The position numbers and the translations under genes are program-made. A stretch of DNA of 37,420 bases, from positions 1-37,420 of the forward strand of contig JBDRTU010000031.1 in the NCBI GenBank assembly GCA_043823825.1, in the 5' to 3' direction. Every line of letters begins with the position of its first letter. The first letter of the stretch is position 1. Of this stretch, positions 30,914 to 37,420 are shown piece by piece. The notes under the pieces are model-generated. The model was not told the origin of the DNA and searched no databases. It saw nothing but the letters and a program-made list of their open reading frames with translations. This DNA is from JBDRTU01 sp043823825. GTDB lineage: Bacteria; Patescibacteriota; Patescibacteriia; Veblenbacterales; UBA10138.

Positions 30914-32716
30914 TTATACTTCTATTATAACAGGAAGTATCATTGGACGCCGCTCAGTGCGGGTATAAAGAAATTGGCCAATATCGTGCCTTAGTTTGTC
31001 TTTTAGGTACATATCGTTGGTAGCGGGTTTATCCGCTTCTGCTTTGAGAATCTGTTTAACCTTATTTCGAGTTTCTTCTACTAGTTTTTTATTGCTTTTC
31101 ATATAAACAAAGCCGCGGGAAATAATGTCGGGATTTGCTATTAGTTGGTTTGTTTTACCATCAATCGTTGCCACAATTACTACCATACCTTCGCCCGCTA
31201 AAATTTGGCGATCGCGAATTACTACATGCGAAACATCACCAACACCTAAACCATCAACAAAAACATATTCTATTGGTATTTTATGTGGTGATAGTTTTAT
31301 CCCCTGGCGAGTGATTTCCGCTACACTGCCATTGTCTAGGATAAAAATATTTTGTTTAGGAAAACCAATTGACATTGCTACCTTGCTACCTTCTTGTAGT
31401 AGGTAATGGTTCGCGTAAACTGGAAAGAAATATTTTGGCTTAATCTGCCTGAGTAGAAGTTTAATATCCTCGATAAATCCGTGACCTCCACCATGGACCC
31501 CCATAATCTCCTTATGGATTACATTATTACATTGACGGTAGAGACTATCCTTTAGTCGTTGTATAGTTCTTTCGTTTCCTGGAATAACTGACGAGGAGAA
31601 AATAATAGTGTCTTGTTTTTGTAGTTTAACATGCTTGTGTTCGCCATTAGCAATACGCATTAGTACTGCTCGATCTTCGCCTTGGGCGCCAGTACAAACA
31701 ATTATTATCTTATTATCAGCGTAGTCATGAGCGCGTTTAATATCAATTAAGGTAGAGGGTCGGAATTTAACATAGCCAATTTGTTTAGCGATTTCAATAT
31801 TGGTTTTCATGGAGTATCCGTCGAGCGCCACTTTTTTTCCTAGTTGTTCGGCAATTTGGATAATCCAAGAAACTCTTTCTACCATAGAGGCAAAAGTAGA
31901 AACGATTACCCGCCCGGGCGCGCGTTCAATAATTTGTTTAATGTTACGGTAAACTTCTTGCTCCGACACCTGGCACCCCTCTTTAGTGGAACCAAGAGTT
32001 TCTGCCATCAAAATACAAGGAATTTGTTTAGTGTTCCAACGCGCTAAGTGTGAAAAATTAGTTGGTTTACCTTTAACTGGATGTAGCTCATAACGCCAGT
32101 CTCCCGGATGGATAACATTAGCAACTGGCGTTTGGATGATAATACCAATAGCATCCATAATACTATGAGTGACTTCAAAGAAATTAATCTTGAAACCACC
32201 CAAGCGCAACTGCTCATTAACCGATCTAATTTCATTAACTTTTAGAAAACGCTGCAGGTTAAATTCTTCTAATCGCCTTCGTACTAAAGCTAAAGTCATT
32301 TTACTGGCATAGACTGGCGGCCAACCGAGTTTGGGCATCAGGTGAGATAAAGCGCCAATATGATCAAGGTGGCCGTGACTTAAGATAATGCCGCGGATAT
32401 TTTTTTCTTTACCTTTAAGATAGCGGATGTCCGGAATGATATAATCTACACCTGGCATATCCTCTTCGGGAAATTGAAGTCCCATATCAAGAATGAGAAT
32501 ATCACTACCGTATTCAAAAACGGTTAAGTTGCGACCAACTTCTTCTTGTCCACCCAGTGGGATAATTTTTAATTTTCCATCATTACTAAAACTAGCTGAC
32601 TGAGAGTCAGTTGTAAGTTGATCATGAGGCCGCTGTTGTCGTTTTTTAAAAAAACGACTACCGCGAAAACCCCTATTAGGTTTTTTCGGTTGTGTTTTGT
32701 TTGATTGATAATACAT
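30914..32716 (-). CDS. rnj: Ribonuclease J
   Basis: 600 aa. A basic, disordered N-terminal tail (1-45) is followed by a metallo-beta-lactamase core with 'HGHLDH' (H114, H116, D118, H119), the beta-CASP domain ('VSTFASMVERVSWI', 'CTGAQGEDRAVLMRIA', 'IFSSSVIPGNE', 'HKEIMGVHGGGHG') and a C-terminal domain. RNase J is a 5'-3' exonuclease and endonuclease central to RNA decay and rRNA maturation. Confidence 0.95.
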   Translation of the reverse strand: MYYQSNKTQPKKPNRGFRGSRFFKKRQQRPHDQLTTDSQSASFSNDGKLKIIPLGGQEEVGRNLTVFEYGSDILILDMGLQFPEEDMPGVDYIIPDIRYLKGKEKNIRGIILSHGHLDHIGALSHLMPKLGWPPVYASKMTLALVRRRLEEFNLQRFLKVNEIRSVNEQLRLGGFKINFFEVTHSIMDAIGIIIQTPVANVIHPGDWRYELHPVKGKPTNFSHLARWNTKQIPCILMAETLGSTKEGCQVSEQEVYRNIKQIIERAPGRVIVSTFASMVERVSWIIQIAEQLGKKVALDGYSMKTNIEIAKQIGYVKFRPSTLIDIKRAHDYADNKIIIVCTGAQGEDRAVLMRIANGEHKHVKLQKQDTIIFSSSVIPGNERTIQRLKDSLYRQCNNVIHKEIMGVHGGGHGFIEDIKLLLRQIKPKYFFPVYANHYLLQEGSKVAMSIGFPKQNIFILDNGSVAEITRQGIKLSPHKIPIEYVFVDGLGVGDVSHVVIRDRQILAGEGMVVIVATIDGKTNQLIANPDIISRGFVYMKSNKKLVEETRNKVKQILKAEADKPATNDMYLKDKLRHDIGQFLYTRTERRPMILPVIIEV

Positions 32717-32865
32717 TTTATAAATTTAGATTAATATCTAGTTGCGTCATCTGTACACTCGACAGGTTTACCTGGTGGGGCGCTGAGCGTCCATTTAACT
32801 ACACTTAATATATCATTGGTGATTCCGATGTCATCAGGATTTTGGCAAATAAGTGAATCTGATAA

Positions 32866-33079
32866 TGGCGGGAGTGGAGAGAGTTGAACCCTCATGGACC
32901 GGAGTCTATATGTTTTTGAAGCGTACGCGCCCACCTGCCATATGTGCTTTATGCCGAAGATGGGAGTCGAACCCACAATCCCTTGCGGGAACATGGTCCT
33001 GAACCATGCGCGTATTCCAGTTCCGCCACTTCGGCACGAGGCATATGGCGAGCAGCTATGCCAGTTCCGCCACGCGCCC
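32866..33079 (-). other. Split tRNA-Leu-like sequence enclosing another tRNA-Leu
   Basis: On the minus strand a 5' half, GGGCGCG-TG-GCGGAACTGG, starts at 33079. A 3' half with TTCAAAA (possible CAA anticodon), a long variable arm, T-arm GAGGG/CTCTC and end CACTCCC-G-CCA finishes at 32866. The acceptor halves pair at 5 of 7 positions. Between them lies the intact tRNA-Leu(CAG), flanked by inverted CATATGGC (33042-33049) and GCCATATG (32937-32944). It is either a decayed tRNA-Leu(CAA) split by insertion or an unusual split gene. The anticodon stem pairs poorly, favouring decay. Confidence 0.4.
32952..33035 (-). tRNA. tRNA-Leu (anticodon CAG)
   Basis: 84 nt. Acceptor GCCGAAG/CTTCGGC, anticodon stem CATGG/CCATG with loop TTCAGGA (anticodon CAG), long variable arm TTCCCGCAAGGGAT, T-arm TGGG-TTCGACT-CCCA and discriminator A. 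Class II features are typical of tRNA-Leu. Confidence 0.92.
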
Positions 33080-33099
33080 AAGGCTAACTATACAACGAT

Positions 33100-34755
33100 T
33101 TATTTTTTCCAGCGGCGATCGGTTAGACGATACCAACTGGTAACGTCAGTAAAGCGATCAGCTGGCATACTAATTTCGGTTAAAGTCATCCCTTTAATAT
33201 CTCGATGCAGGGCATAAGGCAAAGTGGGACTATAAAGAAAGACAGCATAAACCTCTTCTCCTAATATAGCTTGAAAGTCAGTGTATTTTTGGGCACGTAA
33301 TTTTGAATCTACTGTTTGTCTGGCTTGTTCTAATAATTTATCAGTATCTTTATTAGTGAAGAGTGATAGGCTAAGCCCTGGAGCTGTATTTTGTGAAGAG
33401 TGCCAAAAAGGGTAGGGATCGGGGTCAAGCCCAACTATTTCACTAGCGATTAAAGCTTGATATTGACGAGGATTAATTACATCGCTTTGTAGCCGAAAAC
33501 TAGGAACAACTTCTAAGTTAGTTTCAATTCCAATTTGACCCCAATAGTTTCTGATTAGGTTAGCTACTTCGAGGTATTCATTAAGATCAGGAATAGTTAA
33601 AGTGATAGATAATTTTTGATCGCCCTGATAGCGTTCACCATCATCTTTTAGCCTCCAGCCTATTTGTTCTAGTAATTCCGCTGCCCATCCAGGATCATAG
33701 GCATACTTTTTAAAATTTTCAGTGTAACCGAGTGCGCTAGTAGGAATCGCTCCATCAGTAAGTTTACCTTGTCCTGCTAAGGCTTGTTCAATAATTGTTA
33801 AGCGATCTAAACCAATGGCCAAAGCTTTTCTTAATGTTTTATTTTTCAAGGCCGCGTTAGTTTGGGGGTTAAAGAAAATGGCCGTGTATTGCGGTAAGGA
33901 AAGTTGATACAGTTGGTAACGTCGTTCATTAATTTTTGATTTACTACCACGCGGTAATGAACTTAAACCATCAATCGTACCGTCTTGTAGTGCTTGTAGC
34001 GAGGTTTCAAAATCTGGATAAAATTTGAATGATATTTTTTTAAGATAGGGCTTGGTGTCGTGATAATAAGAATTAGCTTCTAGGACGTAACTTCTAATTC
34101 CTCCTTGTTTATCTTTAGTTAGTGATTTAAAACGAAAAGGTCCATTACTAATAGGTTTAATATTAAATTCTGCCAGTAAAAAGTTGGTGGGCTGAACATT
34201 TTGCCAAATGTGTTCTGGTAAAATGCCAAAAGTTAGGAAAGTTAAAAAAGGAGAATGGGTTTCGGTTAATTCTAATTTAATAGTTTGCTCATCAATTTTA
34301 ATGGCCGTAACGTTTCTTAAGCGTTCACTTAATGGGTTTTTAATTAGCGGATCTTGAATAGCTTTAATGGTAAAAATTACGTCGTCAATTGTTAATGGTT
34401 CTCCGTCTGACCAATATAAATCTGGGCGCAAGGAGATTTGGTACTGTTTACCGTCGTCAGAAATCGTGTATGATTCGGCTAAATCATTAATTAGTTGCAT
34501 GCCGCTGGAACGAAAGAGGCCGGAGAATAGAAGATGCGTCAGGCTAGTATCAACTTCGTTAGTAGTAGCAAATAAAGGGTTGATCGTGCGAGGACTCCCC
34601 ACAATACCTTCGGTGTACTCGCCGCCACTTTTTGGAACAAGTTCTGTGTTTCGTAAATACCAACGCCAGGATAGCACTGAACTGCTGGCTAGTAAAACCA
34701 CTAGCAAGATGAGGATTATATAAAATTCCGGACGAGTGAATACTTTTGGTAACAA
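33100..34755 (-). CDS. Peptide ABC-transporter substrate-binding protein (SBP_bac_5 family)
   Basis: 551 aa from TTG at 34755. A membrane anchor (~10-31) is followed by an SBP_bac_5 domain: 'GGEYTEGIVGSPRTINPLFATTNEVD', 'YSWSDG'-like 'LYWSDGEPLTIDDV', 'LRKALAIGLDRLTII' and 'YDPGWAAELLEQIGW'. It binds peptides outside the membrane. The frame stays open upstream to 34917, just after the in-frame stop of secG. The extra ~50 codons encode a basic stretch (KLRLQVKRWWRIF) with no ATG, GTG or TTG, so the true start could be a rare codon. No permease genes are adjacent. Confidence 0.88.
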   Translation of the reverse strand: MLPKVFTRPEFYIILILLVVLLASSSVLSWRWYLRNTELVPKSGGEYTEGIVGSPRTINPLFATTNEVDTSLTHLLFSGLFRSSGMQLINDLAESYTISDDGKQYQISLRPDLYWSDGEPLTIDDVIFTIKAIQDPLIKNPLSERLRNVTAIKIDEQTIKLELTETHSPFLTFLTFGILPEHIWQNVQPTNFLLAEFNIKPISNGPFRFKSLTKDKQGGIRSYVLEANSYYHDTKPYLKKISFKFYPDFETSLQALQDGTIDGLSSLPRGSKSKINERRYQLYQLSLPQYTAIFFNPQTNAALKNKTLRKALAIGLDRLTIIEQALAGQGKLTDGAIPTSALGYTENFKKYAYDPGWAAELLEQIGWRLKDDGERYQGDQKLSITLTIPDLNEYLEVANLIRNYWGQIGIETNLEVVPSFRLQSDVINPRQYQALIASEIVGLDPDPYPFWHSSQNTAPGLSLSLFTNKDTDKLLEQARQTVDSKLRAQKYTDFQAILGEEVYAVFLYSPTLPYALHRDIKGMTLTEISMPADRFTDVTSWYRLTDRRWKK

Positions 34756-34917
34756 CTTTAATTGTTGCCAGGAAGGACGTGCCCGCCGTTCAATGATGGT
34801 TGGGATTATGGCCGCTTGGAGAGGGTGTTTACAAAAAATACGCCACCACCGTTTAACCTGAAGTCGCAGCTTTAACCACCCATTACGGGTTAGTTGTTCT
34901 AATGTACTAATATTTAA

Positions 34918-35136
34918 TTAGATTAAAAATAATCTAGTGAGTGCCAAGCCAAAAAAGATGATTGCCAACACAATAGTTGAAACAAAAATCACCTTTTCTG
35001 CACCACGCTTGGTACGATAAATATTACCCTCACCGCCGAAAATGCCGCCAAGGCCCGCGCCTCGGCTCTGTAATAAGATGCTGGTAACAAGTAAAATAGA
35101 CACAATAATTGTGCTAATTTGGATTATTCGATCCAT
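34918..35136 (-). CDS. secG: Protein translocase subunit SecG
   Basis: 72 aa. Two transmembrane helices (~3-22 and ~50-70) around 'LLQSRGAGLGGIFGGEGNIYRTKRGAEKVIF', the typical SecG loop. It assists SecYE in protein export. Its leader contains a terminator-like hairpin. Confidence 0.93.
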   Translation of the reverse strand: MDRIIQISTIIVSILLVTSILLQSRGAGLGGIFGGEGNIYRTKRGAEKVIFVSTIVLAIIFFGLALTRLFLI

Positions 35137-35148
35137 AATAATTTTAAG

Positions 35149-35172
35149 AAAAAAAGACTGATACTACAGTCT
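35149..35172 (-). terminator. Intrinsic terminator-like hairpin upstream of secG
   Basis: On the minus strand AGACTG-TAGTAT-CAGTCT is followed by six or more T (35149-35154). It lies between the promoter at 35186-35214 and the secG start at 35136. It could be the uvrC terminator or an attenuator of secG. Confidence 0.6.
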
Positions 35173-35185
35173 AGAGCTGAATATC

Positions 35186-35214
35186 ACTATACTAAAGTAT
35201 TTAGTGTTTGTCAA
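35186..35214 (-). promoter_or_regulatory. TTGACA-17-TATAGT promoter upstream of secG
   Basis: On the minus strand TTGACA (35209-35214), a 17-nt spacer and TATAGT (35186-35191). The predicted start is ~35179, just before the terminator-like hairpin. Confidence 0.65.
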
Positions 35215-35240
35215 CTTTGTTATTCAACTGTTAACTAGCT

Positions 35241-36848
35241 CTAAAGTTGCTGTGCGCCAGCAATAATATTTTTTCTATGTCGTGAGCGGTAAAAAATAAT
35301 GCTAAAGCGGTGGGCTTCGTCGCGTAATTGTTCCAAAAGTAATAACCCTGGGGAATTGCTTGGCAATTTAATTGCAGTTTGGTGGCCGGGTATAAACAGT
35401 TTTTCCTCTTGTTTTGCTAGCGCTACCAAAGGTATAGCAATATTTTTTTTCTTAAACGCACGAATTATAGTATTAAGCTGTGGTTTGCCGCCGTCTAACA
35501 TTATTAAGTCGGGTTTAGCCCAGGTATGTTTATCTCCAAATCGTCGCGCTAGCACTTCTGCCAACATAGCTACATCATTAGGTCCTGTTACTTTTTTAAT
35601 AATAAATTTTCGGTATTGTGCTTTATCTAACAGTCCTTTGGTCAGGACTACTAAAGCACCCACTGCATGCTTGCCTTGAATATTAGAAATGTCATAACCT
35701 TCTATCCGCTTTGGCATATTTTTTAATCTAAGTATTTTTTTTAATTGAGCTAGGCCTGCCGTTGCTCTCGCTTCTTGTTTTTGCCAAGAGGCAAAGCTGT
35801 TGCGTAGAAAATTTTGCGCGTTTTTATCAGCCAGCTTAACTAACTCTCGTTTTTTACCTTTTTGCGGTATTTGTATGTTTATTTTCAACTGTAGTTTAGG
35901 TAGGCAATATGAAAGTAGGATATTTTTTGGTTTCTCTGTCACTTGCGGATAATAACGCTCTAAAAAGTCAGTCAGGATTTCTGTTACTGGTAAATTTTTA
36001 TCATGCTCAATTAAGAGCTCATCGCCGGCCCAGAGCACTCCTTGGCGTACGGGTAATTTACTAACTGCTGTTAGATTGCCTTGAGTAGCTAGACCAATAA
36101 CATCGAATGATTCAGGCTGTCGGGAGATGATTTTTTGTTTTATCAAAATACGTTGTAGTAGCCTTAATTGATCTCGCAAGCGCGCCGCTTGTTCAAACTG
36201 CTTATCTTTAGCTGTTTGTTTCATTTCCTCCTTTAGTTTAGTCAACAGTAATTTACTATTACCCTTTAAAAATTGTTCAAGCTGTTTTAGTTTATCCTGA
36301 TATTGCTTCTTACTTCCCGACTCCAGTTGGTGCCCCAAGCAGCGCCCTAGTGTACTATCAAAGCAGGGCTTGGTTGAAGCATTCTTGCAAGTTCGCAAGG
36401 CCAGGATTTTTTTTAGCAGGCGAAAACCGGCTCTAATAGAAGAGGCAGAAGTGTAGGGGCCAAAGTACTTTATTTTCTTTTTTTTAGTTCGGCGGGATAA
36501 TTCAACTTTGGGAAATGGTTCGTTGTAATCAATAGTTAAATAAAGCCAATTTTTATCATCTTTGAAAATTATGTTATATAGGGGACGGTGTTGTTTAATT
36601 AGGTTGCTTTCTAATAGCAGCGCTTCCTGTTCGTTATCTACCACCGTGGTTTTAAGATGGTGGATTTGCTTTATCATTTCTTGTTTAGCAGGCGAAAGAT
36701 CAGAGTTCTTACGGAAATAAGATGACACCCTACTTTTTAGAGATTTAGCTTTACCAATATAAAAAATATTATCTTTAGCATCTAAGAATTCATATATACC
36801 TGGTTTAGCTGGCAAGTGCTTTAACTGGTTAAGTAAGATTTGATCCAT
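35241..36848 (-). CDS. uvrC: Excinuclease ABC subunit C, lacking the C-terminal HhH domain
   Basis: 535 aa from ATG at 36848 (MDQILLNQLKHLP). That start is preferred over GTG at 36866 because TACAAT lies six bases before it. The GIY-YIG domain is 'PGIYEFLDAKDNIFYIGKAKSLKSRV'. The UVR motif region is at ~210-235. The RNase H-like endonuclease domain is 'RIEGYDISNIQGKHAVGALVV' and 'DLIMLDGGKPQL'. The protein stops right after 'RDEAHRFSIIFYRSRHRK', where other UvrC proteins continue ~60 residues with two helix-hairpin-helix motifs. It incises DNA on both sides of lesions with UvrAB. Confidence 0.95.
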   Translation of the reverse strand: MDQILLNQLKHLPAKPGIYEFLDAKDNIFYIGKAKSLKSRVSSYFRKNSDLSPAKQEMIKQIHHLKTTVVDNEQEALLLESNLIKQHRPLYNIIFKDDKNWLYLTIDYNEPFPKVELSRRTKKKKIKYFGPYTSASSIRAGFRLLKKILALRTCKNASTKPCFDSTLGRCLGHQLESGSKKQYQDKLKQLEQFLKGNSKLLLTKLKEEMKQTAKDKQFEQAARLRDQLRLLQRILIKQKIISRQPESFDVIGLATQGNLTAVSKLPVRQGVLWAGDELLIEHDKNLPVTEILTDFLERYYPQVTEKPKNILLSYCLPKLQLKINIQIPQKGKKRELVKLADKNAQNFLRNSFASWQKQEARATAGLAQLKKILRLKNMPKRIEGYDISNIQGKHAVGALVVLTKGLLDKAQYRKFIIKKVTGPNDVAMLAEVLARRFGDKHTWAKPDLIMLDGGKPQLNTIIRAFKKKNIAIPLVALAKQEEKLFIPGHQTAIKLPSNSPGLLLLEQLRDEAHRFSIIFYRSRHRKNIIAGAQQL

Positions 36849-36854
36849 ATATTT

Positions 36855-36860
36855 ATTGTA
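36855..36860 (-). promoter_or_regulatory. -10 box TACAAT of uvrC, leaderless
   Basis: On the minus strand TACAAT ends six bases before ATG at 36848, the same spacing as at recG, translin and others. Confidence 0.45.
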
Positions 36861-36868
36861 CTTCACCC

Positions 36869-36897
36869 TTGACTATTTACGGAAATATGATTAATAT
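36869..36897 (+). promoter_or_regulatory. TTGACT-17-TAATAT promoter
   Basis: TTGACT (36869-36874), a 17-nt spacer and TAATAT (36892-36897) upstream of the gene at 36958, with a leader of ~54 nt containing AAAGGA as Shine-Dalgarno. Confidence 0.55.
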
Positions 36898-36957
36898 TGG
36901 TTAATATTAAATAAAAAAAATTAACTAGTAAATACAAATTTATAAAGGATAATAAAC

Positions 36958-37221
36958 ATGAAGCAAATATCGTTCATTGTTGACACAATAACCTCAACTT
37001 TTAAACCATTAACTGTAGCAAAAGATACTGGCGAAGTGAGTGATGCAGTGCTTCAGGCCGTAGGTGAAGTTGTCAATATGAAGCATCCAGACTCTTGGAC
37101 TACGGTAATCGGTCAGGATGACAGTGATCATCATTACACAGTATCGGTAATAATACCGAAATCAACTGATGAGCAAGGCCTTCTTGATAGTCTTAAGAAG
37201 ATTGGGGTTTCAATAAATTGA
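36958..37221 (+). CDS. Small hypothetical protein
   Basis: 87 aa, soluble, and I do not recognise it. It has an alternating pattern ('QISFIVDTITSTFKPL', 'WTTVIGQDDSDHHYTVSVIIP', 'GLLDSLKKIGVSI') that suggests a small alpha/beta fold with a C-terminal helix. It has its own promoter, a Shine-Dalgarno (AAAGGA, 8-nt spacing) and a strong terminator, so it is a stand-alone, probably well-expressed gene. Confidence 0.6.
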   Translation: MKQISFIVDTITSTFKPLTVAKDTGEVSDAVLQAVGEVVNMKHPDSWTTVIGQDDSDHHYTVSVIIPKSTDEQGLLDSLKKIGVSIN

Positions 37222-37248
37222 ATTAAAGTTGAGCAGTATAAATATAGT

Positions 37249-37275
37249 GGGGATCTGTAAAGATCCCCCTTTTTA
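37249..37275 (+). terminator. Intrinsic terminator
   Basis: A perfect 8-bp stem GGGGATCT/AGATCCCC with loop GTAA, followed by CCTTTTTATT. Confidence 0.9.
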
Positions 37276-37284
37276 TTACATGTT

Positions 37285-37420
37285 TTAGGCACACACATTT
37301 GGCGGATTAGTTAGTTGATAATTCTTCAGAAATTCATTTGGACTTTTGCCGTTTAATCCGCAATGCTCTAAATCGTTGTAATAATCATTCCATAGTTTGA
37401 GCTTTCTTTGCAAATCATTG
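37285..37420 (-). CDS. Integrase-core (IS3/IS481-type) transposase, C-terminal fragment
   Basis: Partial and cut by the window edge. The 44 visible residues read 'LQRKLKLWNDYYNDLEHCGLNGKSPNEF', the C-terminal pattern of rve-domain transposases (W-x-x-YYN, H-x-x-LNG-x-x-P), then end at TAA (37285-37287). Whether the element is intact cannot be seen. Confidence 0.75.
   Translation of the reverse strand, partial: NDLQRKLKLWNDYYNDLEHCGLNGKSPNEFLKNYQLTNPPNVCA

Noticed and set aside
32731..33081. 116-aa open frame on the minus strand
   Set aside because: It spans the tRNA-Leu and its split neighbour, so it is not a gene.

Overview
This window looks like part of the chromosome of a Patescibacteria / Candidate Phyla Radiation bacterium, probably of the Parcubacteria kind. 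This is inferred from gene content and style, not from a marker gene. The DNA is AT-rich and genes are closely packed. There is a PrgI/VirB4/VirB2-like type IV apparatus typical of these cells, a DUF8173-type polymer-forming membrane protein, a UvrC without its C-terminal HhH domain, a translin homologue, and short 'TAACACTTTAACAC'-like spacers between genes. TGA acts as a normal stop (for example at 22044 and 37221), so the genetic code is 11, not the UGA-Gly code 25.

Layout. 1-865: a PaaX-like protein with a Cas2-fold domain (minus strand), its palindrome-bearing promoter, and a strong promoter for the next operon. 866-11584: a type IV secretion/pilus-like operon. It encodes a TrbL/VirB6-like membrane protein with a long coiled tail, a helical partner, PrgI, a split VirB4 (TraC-like N-part plus ATPase), two small anchored proteins and a VirB2-like pilin fused to a Cys-rich domain. 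A frameshifted four-helix-bundle cassette sits inside it. 11585-13780: an accessory island with an AbiE-type toxin-antitoxin pair and a second PaaX/Cas2-fold gene, bracketed by palindromes and by a 62-bp direct repeat. 13843-17159: an anchored beta-propeller protein, a DsbA-like thiol oxidoreductase and RadA. 17160-18106: a hypothetical gene with a long structured leader or separate ncRNA, and a relic copy of the first PaaX-like promoter. 18107-20182: RecG. 20183-20895: tRNA-Arg(GCG) among decayed tRNA-like copies carrying palindromic insertions. 20896-28628: a membrane protein, translin, a broken riboflavin kinase, GlyA, a DUF8173-like protein, phosphomannomutase, NUDIX, MurI and a D-hydroxyacid dehydrogenase. 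28630-29916: REP-like repeats and an unknown zinc-ribbon gene. 29917-32716: trpS and RNase J. 32866-33079: tRNA-Leu(CAG) nested between two halves of another tRNA-Leu-like sequence. 33100-36848: peptide-binding protein, SecG and UvrC. 36958-37420: a small hypothetical gene and the tail of an integrase-type transposase.

The most distinctive signal is the pair of Cas2-fold winged-helix genes and their palindromic sites with a CGATCG centre. In three places (near 690, 13752 and 17994) the palindrome centre lies exactly 34 bp upstream of the centre of a TGC-extended -10 box. One of these places has no gene behind it. A flank motif of these sites also lies inside the promoter of the type IV operon, so the regulator may control the surface apparatus. 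The 62-bp direct repeat starts exactly at the dyad axis of a palindrome, which hints at breakage or recombination at these sites.

Translation signals fall into two classes. Several genes (recG, 20896-21405, translin, the antitoxin, the propeller protein, uvrC) have a -10 box exactly 6 nt before the start codon and are probably leaderless. Three hypothetical genes (17170-17550, 28736-29611, 36958-37221) have TTGA-type -35 boxes, long leaders and Shine-Dalgarno sequences.
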